This document shows, one piece after another, positions 29,387-40,369 of a stretch of DNA of 52,491 nt. The DNA is from Nannochloropsis salina CCMP1776 (lineage: Eukaryota > Sar > Eustigmatophyceae > Eustigmatales > Monodopsidaceae), in the NCBI GenBank assembly GCA_004565275.1, contig SDOX01000017.1:600640-653130 (forward strand), in the 5' to 3' direction. Made by a program: the position numbers and the translations under genes. How positions within the stretch are numbered: position 1 is the stretch's first letter; every line of letters starts with the position of its first letter. The notes beneath the pieces were generated by a model that was given only the letters and a program-made list of their open reading frames with translations, did not search any database and was not told where the DNA came from.

Positions 29387-32300
29387 CTAGTCCAAAACAC
29401 CATTCAACTGAGCCAGCCACGAGCTAATCAGGCATAGCAACGCCAATAGAGCCCAAAAAGATACGGAGGTGACCTCAGTCTTGGCTGTTAACCAGAGCAT
29501 GGAGGACACGGGGGCAAGTCGGGCGGAAGAGCCTCCCAGGAAGAAGTGAGAGAAGAACGAGGTACTCCCTCCCGACAAAGTCGATGAGGTATTCGCGGAG
29601 AGGGACTCGCCCGACACTTCCGCCTTCCCACTTTCCTCCGGTGCATTGGATCTCTTGCCGGGGGCCTGTGAAGGCTGTCGGGCGTGTGGATGCGGCCTGG
29701 GGAAAGCCGAGATATGCCCCGCCTGCTCGCGACGCCTCATCCCTCCTTCACTCCCTCCCTGCGCTGTCGAAACTGCGGCCCGGGAAATGTCTCCACTCCT
29801 GCGGTGGGGCACAGGGAGAGAAGAAGGTAGGCAGGCGCCATCTGTAGGGGGGGAGGCGTCGGGAAAGATGGAAGGGAGGGAGGAGGAGGTGGAAGAGGAG
29901 GAGGAGGAGGCAGAGGCGGAGAAGGAGGGATCTCCTTCCGGTCTTTCCTTGTCTGGAAGGCGCGAGGAGGCAACTGACAGGCGCACCGCGGTCATGGCCT
30001 CTCCCCCTTGTGCTCCTTCGAATCCCAGTGGGGGTTCGGAGGACGTCGCAGTGGCCACTGTCGCCCTTTCTGTGCTAGACGAAGGCACGGAGGCCGGAAG
30101 AACTGGAGCTGCCTGATCGATCTGATTATTAATCCCTCCCCTGTACTTCCTCCTCTCGGCGCTCTCCCTCTTGACCACAATTTCCCCCTCCGACCCCCTG
30201 TTTCCTTCCACGACGGCGTTGTTTTGCTGCGAGTCTCCATGGGCATGACTGCCCTCCGTCCCATGTGTCTGATTCCCCGAGCCGACGCCTGGGTATACCC
30301 ATGGGAACCACCGCCACCACCACGCCGCGGTCCCAGCCTCGACCCCCTCGACTCGGGTTGCCGGCCTGGCCTTTCCCGCCACCGATACGCCTGCCCCCTC
30401 CCCCCTCATTTCCCTCCTTTCCTTCCTTCCCCTCGTTGGGAACCCGCCCTTCCTTTCCCGAACCACGACTTCCCCGCTCTTCCTTCCTCCCTGCCTCCCC
30501 CTCGGTTCCCGAATCTTTTTCCAGCTCAGCATCTCCCCCCACACGTGCCAGCGGGCCACCCCAACAATTTTCACCTGTCCGACCACACCTTCCCTCCCTT
30601 CCTCCCACGGGACCAGGACCTTCACGTACGCCTTGGTGTGCCCCACGGCGTGCTGGCCGTCCGCGCTCCGTTCCCGGTTGAACCAGACCGTCACTGGGCC
30701 GGACGTGTCTTCCATGCCCGCGTACGGATTGAAAGATTCAAAGAGGCGGGTCAGACGCCGCGAGCGATCTTTCACTTGTTGGGAGGGCACTTTGGGCATC
30801 TTAGCGGCGGGAGTGCCGGGGCGTGGGTAGAACTAGAGGGAGGGGGGAAAGGAGGGCGGGAGGGAGGATGGGAAGGAGGGTAAGAAGGTGGGCACGGGGT
30901 GAGTTGCGGGAATGGAAACAAACTCTCCCTCCTGAATCCTCCAGCCCCTGTTCGGCCTCTGGCAGAACGCACCTGAGATATGTTACAGATGGCAAACTTG
31001 TACTTGTCGACTAAGGCTAAGGTCTCCTGGAAATCCTCCTCGGTTTCCCCCGGGAAGCCACAGATGATGTCGGTGGCGACGGTCATGCCCGGCACCAGCC
31101 TCCGCAGGGTGTCCACGACCAGACAGAACTCCTCCACGGTATACTCGCGGTTCATGGCGGTCAGGACTCGGTTCGAGCCGGATTGAACGGGGACGTGCAA
31201 AAACTCGAAGACGTTGGGGTGGCGGAGACAGGTGGCAATGCTTTCCAACTGGTCCAAAATGAAGGGCGGGTTCGTCATCCCTACCCGGAGCATCACGTCG
31301 GGAGGGAGCATGTCGGTCAAGCCAGTCAAGAGCCTTGGCAGCATGGTGGACTCTTTCCCGCCCGCCCCCTCCAGATCCCGCCCGTAGGCCCCTGTGTCCT
31401 CGCTCGACAGCCAAATCTCCGTAACCCCCTCCCCCTCCTCCAAAACCTGGCTTGCCCTCTCCCAAATTGCCTCCAAGGCATAGCTTCCCAGCTTCCCACG
31501 GGCATGCCGGGTCTTGCAGTAGGTACAGGCGCCCAGGCAGCCCGTGGACAAAGGGATGATCTCCACGGAAGGGTTTTTCCGCACCTTGGGGAGGTCCAAG
31601 CGGGGCAAAGGGGCCTTGCTCAGGAGCCGGACCACGTGACCGGCCAAACTTTGCTCAACCACCTCTACGACCCGCTCGATCTGAGCAATTCCGACCAGGC
31701 TGCATCCCTCCAAAGCAGCCAAGTTCCTGTCGCCCTGGGGGACACATCCAGCCACGACCACCGCCTTTCCCTGCGCTTGGGCCTTGGCAATCAGGTTGGT
31801 GACCCCCTGCTGGGAAGGATTTTTTACCGTGCAGCTATTTAAGAGCCAAAGCGCCGCGGTGTCCCGCTCTGGCTCGGGAACCAGGGTGTAGCCATACGAG
31901 GACAACATCCCTTCCATGTACTCGCTGTCGCTCACGTTATGGGAGCATCCAAATGTGGCCACCCACAGCCGCTGCGTCCCTGGCACGCCCGGTTCCGGGC
32001 TTGTCGACGATGAGTGTGGCAAGGGCACGCTAGCCTGACCATCGCCTGCTGTCATCACCGTATCAGCTTCTTGCGAAGCTTTGTGACCTGTGGATGTTCC
32101 ATCCGTCGTTGGTGCTTCCTCGGTAGGCTCGCTTGCTTTGCTGCTGGTGGAGGCTTTTGTGCCGATGTTGCCTTTCTTGGTCAATATTTTGCGGGGCAAA
32201 ATGACCAACCCGGAGGCGGAGGGATTGGGCTGACGAAACGAGTCTTGAGCCCAGTCGTCCGGAGCCACAAGCTCCTCAATGTCATCAACCGGGGGCGGGG

Positions 32301-32424
32301 GAACCAAGGCTTTGGCAGACCGGCGCTTGGACCGGTGATGTCGATGCTTGCCGCTGCTGTCATATTTTTGAGGATCTGGCGTAGGGCTGATCGAGCATTG
32401 TGATGTGTCGCCCCCGGATGGCAT
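29387..32424 (-). CDS. CDKAL1: CDKAL1-type tRNA (ms2t6A37) methylthiotransferase
   Basis: Two exons, 32424-30973 and 30832-29387, joined by a 140-bp GTGCGT...CTCTAG intron in phase 0 (ISQ|FYPRPGTPAAKM), giving 965 residues. The enzyme converts t6A37 to ms2t6A37 in tRNA-Lys(UUU) using two 4Fe-4S clusters and SAM. The MTTase domain shows its cysteines in FGCSHN, NSCTVKNP and AGCVPQ. The radical-SAM motif CLGACTYCKTRHARG follows, with SSEDTGAYGRDL, RVGMTNPPFIL, HVPVQSGSNRVL and TDIICGFPGETEEDFQET as in human CDKAL1. A TRAM-like segment (HTKAYVKVLVPWEE) comes next, then a ~290-residue disordered linker. The protein ends in a hydrophobic tail (SFWALLALLCLISSWLA), matching the ER tail-anchor of animal CDKAL1. 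I chose Met at 32424 (MPSGGDTS) because the family starts shortly before the MTTase domain; the frame stays open upstream to about 32781, so a longer N-terminus is possible. Confidence 0.94.
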
Positions 32425-33004
32425 CCTGGTGAAGGCCTCGTTGGTCCGGGGCGAAGGTATAGTCTGTACCAGGGTGGACTTCCAGTTTACCCGGATCAAA
32501 GCATGTGAGTACGCATGGGTTTCGCTGGATCCACTCAACCAAATCTTGCAGTTGTCCAAAAGGGTAAAGATCAAACAAGGGCGGATTATCGAAGGGGAAA
32601 CACAGGCGTCCAGGAAATGGCGACGGACAGGAGCGAGGGCTCCGGAGGATACTAGGATGCCATGGACCGGGGAGGAACAAGAGACAGACCGGAGACCCGC
32701 ATGCATTTCGCATTCATTTTGCTTGTTCAAGACGTTTTTGACGCGCCGCAGGGTCCCGATGGATTCGTGTGGGTCATTCACAGTGCGTCTCTGTCGGCTT
32801 TCTGCTTTAACCCCCTTCAGCTACTTGCTTGCCGCGCGACTTCCCGTCCTACGGCATTGAGAGCCTGTTTCATTCCAACATACATTCTAAATCGTCCGTC
32901 ATTTCCAACATACTCTGCCAGGAGGCGCTCTGACGACGACGTCTGACTGAAGGCTGGGCTTAGTAGCATCGTATCAGCGGTAGCCTGAGGGCACGGCCCG
33001 GGCA
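32425..33004. other. Divergent promoter region CDKAL1 / PPR
   Basis: At most 580 bp separate the start of CDKAL1 (-) from the start of the PPR gene (+), so the two probably share a bidirectional promoter. The part up to about 32781 is also open in the CDKAL1 frame. Confidence 0.45.
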
Positions 33005-36000
33005 ATGTTGCAGTCGCAGCCGCCGGTTGCCGCAGCGTTTATGCGAGCTGCTCCCGGTGCTTCCCAAGACAATTTCTCGAGAATAAGACCTTGCAAAAGG
33101 AGAAGAAGAAGACAGATCGCACCTTTACCAGTATGGGCGTCGTCATCGTCATCTCCGTGGTCATTTGGGTTCCGGACAAGGCTGGCAGCCTTCCTTGCAA
33201 TCAGCGTCTTGGGTCATCAGTGTGTTGAAGCTTTCCGTTGTTGCGTCCCGAGATACCAAAAGGTATCTCGTGGCTGGGTGGCAACAGGTAGTATGCGTAG
33301 CATATCTTGCAGCGGAGACAGGCCACTACGCGGCAAAGATGGCACCCGGCCTCTCCTTGAACTGGTGGGAAACCCCATCCCTCCTCCCTCGCGGCTCTGC
33401 CCCCCATCGTGCAATAGACCCAGCACTTTCCTTCTTTCCGCCATTCCCAACACCAATCCGTCCCCTTCCAATGCCAAGCCTGTCGCGGACTCCCGCGAGC
33501 GCCTGTACAGCCTTGTGAACGTCCTTCACGCACAGAGGGACGCAGCCGACAAAGCGGGGGTGATTGAAACTGTGCAACTCATCCTGAAGGATAGCACCCT
33601 GGATCTGACACCTAAGCACTGTACCATGCTTGTTTCCGCCCTCGGAGCCGTGGGCCTTCCCCGGGAGACTTTGGCGGCGATGCACGCCATGAAAGAAAGG
33701 GGCTTGTCGTTGAACAAGGTTACCTACGGCGCGGTCATCAATGCCTGTGCGTACGGCAAGGACATGGCGGCCGCGCGCCTGGTGATGGACGAGATGCGGA
33801 GCGATGGAGTGATGCCAGATGCTGTCGAGTATAGCAACCTCCTCCACGGCTACAAACGCTTGAATGCCACCGAGGAATGCCTGGCGTGTTTCGACGAGAT
33901 GTTGTTTTATGGCATCAAGGCTACTACCCGGACCTATGATGGCGTCCTGGGGGCTTTGGCTGCCGCGGAGCGCTGGCCCGTCTTCAGGATGTACCTAGAT
34001 CGGATGCGCAAGGAAGGCGTCCGTCTCTCTGCCATCACGTACGGATGGGCAGTGCGAGGGGCAGAGCGGGGGGAAGATTGGGGAGAGGTTCTGAAGCTCT
34101 TCCGGGCGATGCAAACCGACAGATATCAGCCCACTGCCTCCGCCTGCCACGCTGCTTTAAAAGCATCGTTGGCCTTGAACGACGTGGAGACGGCCGTGGC
34201 GGCGACCACGACGCTCTTGCGGGAGGGCTGGACCATGGGCCGACGCCTGTATGCCTCTGTGCAATTTCGGTTGCTGATGGGGGGGAAGAGAAACCTTTTG
34301 GAGGCCCTGGTGCGGGAGGCGGAGAAAGAGATGCCTTCCGTGTCGGCGGCGGCTTTGGAATACGGTGCTCCTACGCTTTCCAGGGATCAGGGGGCCAGAG
34401 AGAAAGCTGCCGTCCGCTCTGTGCCTTTCCCTCCCTCCACCGGTCCCCCCATCCCTTCCTTCCCGTATCACGACACGAACAGCTGCAACTTGTTACTCAC
34501 GGAGCTGGCCAAGCACCGTCGCTTGGATTTAGCCTACATATTCCTTTCCCTCATGAATGAACTGGGGTTGGGTCCGGCCGATGCGGTTAGCTACAACATC
34601 TTGATGGACTTAGCCCTCAAGGTCAAGCGGCCAGGCAAATTGCGCGAATTGTTCGCCGAAATGCAACAACGGGGCATTCGCCCCGAGGTGATCACGTACA
34701 ACATCCTCCTGTCTGCCTGCGCTACCGTGGCGGAAGACCGCACCCAAGCCCTGGGTCTGTGGGCCGATTTCAAAGCCAGCGGCCTCTTGGCGGATCGGAT
34801 CTTGTACCTGTCCTTAATGCGCGCTTTGCGACCGGACACGGCGGACCGACGCACCGTGTTGACCCTGTTGGACGAAGCCTCCAGCGCCGGGATCCCGTTG
34901 GACACGCAGCTGGCCAACTACGCGCTCAGGCTCTTGGCGGGCGCCAGGGACGTGGAAGGGGTGGAGATGCTCTTGGACCGGATGCGGAGAAACGGGGTGG
35001 GCCGGGACGTGGTCTCCTGGACTACGGCCATCAAGGCTTTCCACGAGGCCCGAGACTGGGCCAAGGCCTTGAGCTGGTTGGGAGAGATGGAGGCGGAAGG
35101 GGTCAAGCCCAACGAGATGACCTACGCCACAGCCATGCACGTCCTCTCCCAGGCGGGGCAATGGAGGGAGGCCCTCCGGCTCTTGGGCCGGATGGAAGCG
35201 AAAGGGATCTGGAATGTGGTGGCCTTGACATCTGCCATGACTGCCTGCGAGACAGGCAAAGCCTACGAGGAAGGCCTGGCGCTGTGGGGGAAGATGCAGG
35301 ACGTTGGGCTTCGACCCACTATGGCCACCGTGGACGTGGCTTTGAAGCTCTGTGAGAAAGTTCTGGTGGGCCTGGCGTCCACGCCGTCCCCTCCTTCTCC
35401 CTCTCCTTCGACCCCGGTGTTGAAAGGCTACCCGTTCGCCTCGGCAGATGCTGCCAGTCAATCGTCGCGGACCGGGACCAAAAGTCCCCGCCCAGGCGAA
35501 GACATCTTACCCATTGCAGGGCTGACCTCTCCCTCGCCCTCTCCCTCGCCCTCTCCCTCTCCCCCCACTCATGAATCGCCCCGGCACGTGACCGTCTCAC
35601 GCGCCATAACCATCCTTGAGCAGAGCATTGAGTGGGGTTTGGTGGGCCGCCGCGCGATTTTTCGTCGCGTCTTGCGCATGGTGCAAGCTGAGCGAGGTCG
35701 GCAGGAGATGGTGGCTTACGTGGATACGCTCTTTAAATCAGGACGGTTTCGACGCTTTCCCGAGGAAGGCCGACTGCTGATGGTGGAAGCCCTTTGTGAC
35801 GTCGGACTTTTCCGGCATGCCTTGCACATTCTTCGGGAAGCGGCGCCTGCGGACGTCGGGGAACGGAAACGTTTGTATGGCCTCGTCATGGCGGCGGCGG
35901 CGGCAGGAGCGGATCACGACTTGGTCTTCCAGCTGCACGATGAAATGATGGCGCACATGGGCCCCGGTCCAGCCGCAAACCGTGACGTGTATCAAGCGGT

Positions 36001-37708
36001 CTTGCTCTCTTTGCGGGCGGTCGGTGTGGACACAGGGCCGGGCCTGGCTGCCAAGGCCACTGCCGATGAACGCTCCCCCGAAGCCCGATGGCAACGGTTG
36101 GTGATGGAGATGCTGGGGGCATGCACGGGGGAGGTGGGGGGAGAAGGTGTGGCGGGACGGACGCGACCCTCTTCTGCCTCCAACATGAGCGGCAAGGAGA
36201 GCGGGCCGATCGTGCGGGGAGGCAACGAGGTGCTGGCAGCCTGTGTGGCGGCACGGGAATGGGAACTGGGGACACGGGCCTTGGTCGAGGTGGGAAAAAG
36301 ACGCCTGGCCTTCGACGAGCAAACGTACCAACAGGCGATTGCCATCCTGGCAGAGCGGAGGGAAGGTCCGCGGGCCGTCCAGCTGTTGAGGGAGATGCAA
36401 GGCCGTGGTTTCCAGGCACGGACGGCGGAGTACAACCATGCCATGTTTGCCTGCTTGGACAGGCACTGGGCGACGGCCCTGGAGCTTTTCCACGAGGTGG
36501 AATCTGGGGCGGTGACGGGGGTGCGGATGGACACCGGGACGACCATGGCGGCGTTGGGGGCATGTCGTTCCGGGAAGAAATGGCAGTTGGCCTCGGCCAT
36601 CCTGGAATCCGCCAGGGCACAGGAAGTGGAGCTCTCGTTGGTCCTGTTCAACGCCGTGCTCGGCGTGTACGCGGCGGCGCAACAAACGGGGAAAGTCTTG
36701 GAGACTTTGGAGGAGATGCGCTTCCTAGGGGTACGCCCCGACGAATTTACATACAACACGGCGATCGGCGCCTTCGCCAAGGTAGGAGACTACCGACAGG
36801 CTGGCCAATGGCTGAGCATTATGACCTGGGAGGGGGTCTCCGCCTCCACGGTTACTTACAATTGTGCCTTGAACGCCTGCGCCAATGGTGGGAATCCGCA
36901 GCGGGCGGCCGAGCTGTTCCAAGAGATGAGAGACCGGAAAGTTGGGGTGGACCACGTCACTTACGGAACGCTTGTCCATGCTTTTGCCAAAGCAGGGCAA
37001 TGGGAAGGGGCTCTGCGGTACCTGGACGAAATGCGTCAGTCGACCAGTGGGATCAAGCCGAACAATTTTGTGTACTGCAGCGCCATGTCTGCCTGCAACC
37101 GCGGAAATGAGTCGGAAATGGCCCTGAAGCTGTTGGATCAGATGCGAGAAGTCGATGGCTTAGTCCCCGATCAGTACAGCGTCAATGAAGCCCTGAACGC
37201 GTGCGCGAAGGGAGGTTTGTGTGCCCGAGCCTTGGAGATATTGAAAGTGGCACGGGCGGAAGGGGTGGTCCTGGACGTGATCTCCTTCAACAAGGCTTTG
37301 CAGGCATGTATCACGACGAGACGTTGGCCAGAGGCCCAGGACTTGATGCGTCAAATGGCAGCAGAGCGCGTGGCTCCCGACAGAACGACGCACAGCTTGG
37401 TGGAGGAAGTCTTCCTGCATGGGCCCCCATCCAACCCGGCTGTTGACATGGAAAGTGGACAAGATGGCGCGAGTTCTGAGGAAATGGCGATTGGGACAGA
37501 TATAGGGGTTGCAACGGGGCTGGACAAAGCGGGGGATAGATTTGACGACAGCCACAAACCTGACAAAGAGGGGGTGATATCCCGAGCTGGAGCGCTCTTG
37601 GAAGAACCTTCACCGGCTGATACACCTAGCACACTTGGAACAAGTAGTAACAAAGGCAGCATGAACAGCAACACTTCACTGACGTCGCCTGCACCCATGT
37701 CAAAGTGA
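33005..37708 (+). CDS. Giant pentatricopeptide-repeat (PPR) protein, probably plastid-targeted
   Basis: A single uninterrupted exon of 1567 codons starts at ATG 33005. After a Ser/Arg-rich start, residues about 57-80 form a signal-peptide-like segment, RTRLAAFLAISVLGHQCVEAF. Its end, VEAF followed by Arg, resembles the ASAF-type cleavage motif with an invariant Phe that directs proteins into the complex plastid of heterokonts. A basic, hydroxylated transit-peptide-like region follows. At least 17 PPR units are readable, for example VTYGAVINACAYGK, AVSYNILMDLALKV, VVSWTTAIKAFHEA, EFTYNTAIGAFAKV, TVTYNCALNACANG and VISFNKALQACITT. They fall in three blocks separated by Ser/Pro-rich linkers. PPR arrays bind single-stranded organelle RNA base by base. 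No SMR, DYW or other catalytic domain is seen, so a role in plastid RNA stability, processing or translation is inferred. The C-terminal ~100 residues are disordered. Confidence 0.9.
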   Translation: MLQSQPPVAAAFMRAAPGASQDNFSRIRPCKRRRRRQIAPLPVWASSSSSPWSFGFRTRLAAFLAISVLGHQCVEAFRCCVPRYQKVSRGWVATGSMRSISCSGDRPLRGKDGTRPLLELVGNPIPPPSRLCPPSCNRPSTFLLSAIPNTNPSPSNAKPVADSRERLYSLVNVLHAQRDAADKAGVIETVQLILKDSTLDLTPKHCTMLVSALGAVGLPRETLAAMHAMKERGLSLNKVTYGAVINACAYGKDMAAARLVMDEMRSDGVMPDAVEYSNLLHGYKRLNATEECLACFDEMLFYGIKATTRTYDGVLGALAAAERWPVFRMYLDRMRKEGVRLSAITYGWAVRGAERGEDWGEVLKLFRAMQTDRYQPTASACHAALKASLALNDVETAVAATTTLLREGWTMGRRLYASVQFRLLMGGKRNLLEALVREAEKEMPSVSAAALEYGAPTLSRDQGAREKAAVRSVPFPPSTGPPIPSFPYHDTNSCNLLLTELAKHRRLDLAYIFLSLMNELGLGPADAVSYNILMDLALKVKRPGKLRELFAEMQQRGIRPEVITYNILLSACATVAEDRTQALGLWADFKASGLLADRILYLSLMRALRPDTADRRTVLTLLDEASSAGIPLDTQLANYALRLLAGARDVEGVEMLLDRMRRNGVGRDVVSWTTAIKAFHEARDWAKALSWLGEMEAEGVKPNEMTYATAMHVLSQAGQWREALRLLGRMEAKGIWNVVALTSAMTACETGKAYEEGLALWGKMQDVGLRPTMATVDVALKLCEKVLVGLASTPSPPSPSPSTPVLKGYPFASADAASQSSRTGTKSPRPGEDILPIAGLTSPSPSPSPSPSPPTHESPRHVTVSRAITILEQSIEWGLVGRRAIFRRVLRMVQAERGRQEMVAYVDTLFKSGRFRRFPEEGRLLMVEALCDVGLFRHALHILREAAPADVGERKRLYGLVMAAAAAGADHDLVFQLHDEMMAHMGPGPAANRDVYQAVLLSLRAVGVDTGPGLAAKATADERSPEARWQRLVMEMLGACTGEVGGEGVAGRTRPSSASNMSGKESGPIVRGGNEVLAACVAAREWELGTRALVEVGKRRLAFDEQTYQQAIAILAERREGPRAVQLLREMQGRGFQARTAEYNHAMFACLDRHWATALELFHEVESGAVTGVRMDTGTTMAALGACRSGKKWQLASAILESARAQEVELSLVLFNAVLGVYAAAQQTGKVLETLEEMRFLGVRPDEFTYNTAIGAFAKVGDYRQAGQWLSIMTWEGVSASTVTYNCALNACANGGNPQRAAELFQEMRDRKVGVDHVTYGTLVHAFAKAGQWEGALRYLDEMRQSTSGIKPNNFVYCSAMSACNRGNESEMALKLLDQMREVDGLVPDQYSVNEALNACAKGGLCARALEILKVARAEGVVLDVISFNKALQACITTRRWPEAQDLMRQMAAERVAPDRTTHSLVEEVFLHGPPSNPAVDMESGQDGASSEEMAIGTDIGVATGLDKAGDRFDDSHKPDKEGVISRAGALLEEPSPADTPSTLGTSSNKGSMNSNTSLTSPAPMSK

Positions 37709-38148
37709 TTTGCGCAAATATAAGAAAAGTGTCTACATGTTAAAAAGAACTCAACGTCCATCAGATAAAAAGCAATCTCAGAGATAGGACTAGTCTAAAA
37801 AGTACCACGTACTTCTTCTTGGGCAATTTATTGGACACCTCCCGCGCCCCATTTCTGTTCGAGTCTTTGACTCAATGTGTACTATTTCTAGGTATGTGCT
37901 CTTCACTTGCGCATTTCTTTTTCAAGCTCCTAAGCAATCGTACCTCATTCTGTGACATTCCATTCTATTTTACAAACGATGATGACTTATCCACATTTTC
38001 CCCCTAGCTTGATCATTTATCAATTACGAAATATAGTCCGCCTCGCCTTCGTCCCTGACATCACCATGTATAAGCACTCCTATCACCATCACTCTTTCAC
38101 TCACGCTGTTATGCTTTTCTATCAATTCAGAAATTTGTTGTCATCTCT
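37709..38148. other. Convergent intergenic region
   Basis: This AT-richer spacer lies between the PPR stop (+) and the stop of the second protease (-). No gene supported. Confidence 0.4.
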
Positions 38149-40369
38149 TCAACCCCGCCGTAGGTGGGAAGACTTCGTTCTATTCAGTTTCTTGCTATTT
38201 ACTCCTTCATCTTCAATGTCCTTTCCGAAAGTTGGTGTGGTACCGATATCTTGGTTTTCTCTTTTGCTCACAGAGGAAGACGCAGGGCTAAATTTGACAT
38301 TCTTGACTTCTGCTGCATCCTTCCCAGCACTCAGTGAACGATCCTTGAAGAAGCAAAATGTTATTGTATGCTCTTCGCCTTCGACTTCGTCGCCTTTCCC
38401 TTCCTCTTCGCTTTGTGATCGGTCTGTGATCTCAAATTGGAGGCTCTCCCACTTTGCAATGTTCCCCGAAATAGCAGCCCGAGCAATATTGTCAACGAAG
38501 ACTGCCGCTTTGTCATAGTCCTCCTCGCAAGATACTCGCCAGTCAAAAGTCAACGTACCCGACCCCTTCACATATTTGAGTAGACAAGAGGCCTCCGAGT
38601 TGTCTACCTCCCCGCTCATGAAGTGGGATTCCTTCCCGTGCGCCCCCATCGTGTTGTCCTCTACCATTCGCCTCCAAGTCGCCCGCCCTTCGGATGAATA
38701 CCAAACCTCCTCTTTTCCGGCTTCTTCAAAAACAGCGGGGGGCAGGGCCATCGCTGTTATGATGGCGAACGACTCTTTAGAAGGTGTGATAGCGGTCACC
38801 AGGTTCAAACGTATTGTGGCAAAGTCTGTGGCAGCCTCATCTGCGGTGTACCTGAATAGATTATTTTCAAATAAAAGAGACAAGAGTCGGATGAATGAAA
38901 AATAAACAGACCACGAAATGCGGCAGCAACAGGAGGGCATCCCGAAATGAAAAATGATTGAGAGCCAGATATCAGTGTGTGCTCACACGTACCGCAACGG
39001 CATTGAATGTCGGCTTCCATCCCCGGGTAACTGGAACGGAGCCTCGTTCACAGCAAAACTCCCCACCAGCTCTAGCCTGGAGAAGGCGCCCACCGTCATG
39101 ACAAATCTTGTTGAACTCAAATTCTCGAAGTCCATCCACAGCGTCGACGAGCGCTTGATTCCGCAAAAGACATAATTCCCCAGCATTCCTGCGAAGAGCA
39201 AATTATCTTCGGCTCCCTCTCCTTGAAAGAGAGATGTTTTGACCAAAGTCGACTTGTCTTTGATGAAATCCAAGTAGGAGGAAACTCGCGTGAAGACGGT
39301 GGGAAAATGTGGACTCGCGCATCCTTCCGCCCACGACACCAAACCGATCTGATAAAATTCCCCGTCTGCGGGCGACTGCGCCAACAACGGACCTCCACTA
39401 TCACCATGGCAGGAGGATCGTCCTCCTTCCTCATACCCCGCACAAAGCTGCTGTGGCAAAATTTCAAATTGATTTGTCAACAGCTCGTACTCGGCGTTAC
39501 ACCAGGCATTATCTACCAGAGGAACATCCACCCGGGTCAAGATAATGCTTCCCGAAGCCTGAATGTGGTCATCTGTCAGCGGCGCAGAGACTCCCATCTC
39601 CTGTCGACCGTACCCGAAAATCGTCGCCATTCCGGTTTTTAAGACCCCTGGAGCGAGCGCAGGCGTGATAAGCTTGGCTGGTTTTGTTGTTTCATCAACT
39701 TTTGCTTTTTTGTCTTCCTTCTTGGCAAAATTTTTCACAGGATAGGACAGGCGACACACAGCTATGTCTCCTTTGCTCAAAACCGAGTCAGGGTCGTAGG
39801 ACGGGTGAAGGAAAGAGCGTTGGACGGGAATAATTTCTCCATGACTCGTGTCATTTAGTATTCGCCGACCTAAAACAGCATACAATGGACTCTTTTTTAA
39901 GCTCGCAATGCAATGTGCGGCTGTAAGGACGAAACGGGAATCAATCAAGGAGCCCCCACAATATTGGGCGAAAAACCCCGGCTTGTACTCCTATATTTAT
40001 TTGAAGGGCATGTGACGACGGAGTAAATATTAAACTAAAATACCTGAATGCGTGCAAGAAGTAGGTATCTCGGATTTTGTGTTATGGATGAGAGCTGAAC
40101 TGTCAAACACTAACCTGAACTAGGGCCACGACAAATGAGGAATGTCGCCAGTATTCTTCTTCGGAGGGACGATCTCCGCCGATAATTCTGGCCCTCGAAG
40201 CTTCGCTTTTCTTATCGGTGTAATTTACATCAATTGTAGATATTATTTTCTTTTGCAGCAAATCATGTGAACGCATTCCGGGATCATGTCTCTCTGCCGT
40301 GACCGACGAGCAGCTGGCGGCGACAATAAAGCATGTCATCCATAATGTGCGCATACATGGATTATACAT
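38149..40369 (-). CDS. Secreted S1-family serine protease with C-terminal beta domains (copy 2)
   Basis: Three exons, 40369-40115, 39990-38993 and 38851-38149, splice in phase (VQ|EYKPG; CG|G), giving 651 residues. A signal peptide (LWMTCFIVAASCSSVTA) and propeptide precede the IIGG activation site. The triad is complete: TAAHC, GDIAVCRL and HGDSGGP. Unlike the first protease, the pocket position six residues before the catalytic Ser is Ser (RSSCHGDS) instead of Asp, which predicts chymotrypsin-like rather than trypsin-like preference. The C-terminal ~300 residues parallel those of the other protease: an Ig-like part (DNLLFAGM, then a strand-rich segment) and a MAM-like part with GSGTLTFDWRVSCEEDYD, an acidic stretch and HTITFCFFKD. 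The two genes are therefore paralogues about 28 kb apart on the same strand. This copy has an additional intron (38852-38992) in the C-terminal region. Extracellular or vacuolar proteolysis is inferred. Confidence 0.92.
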
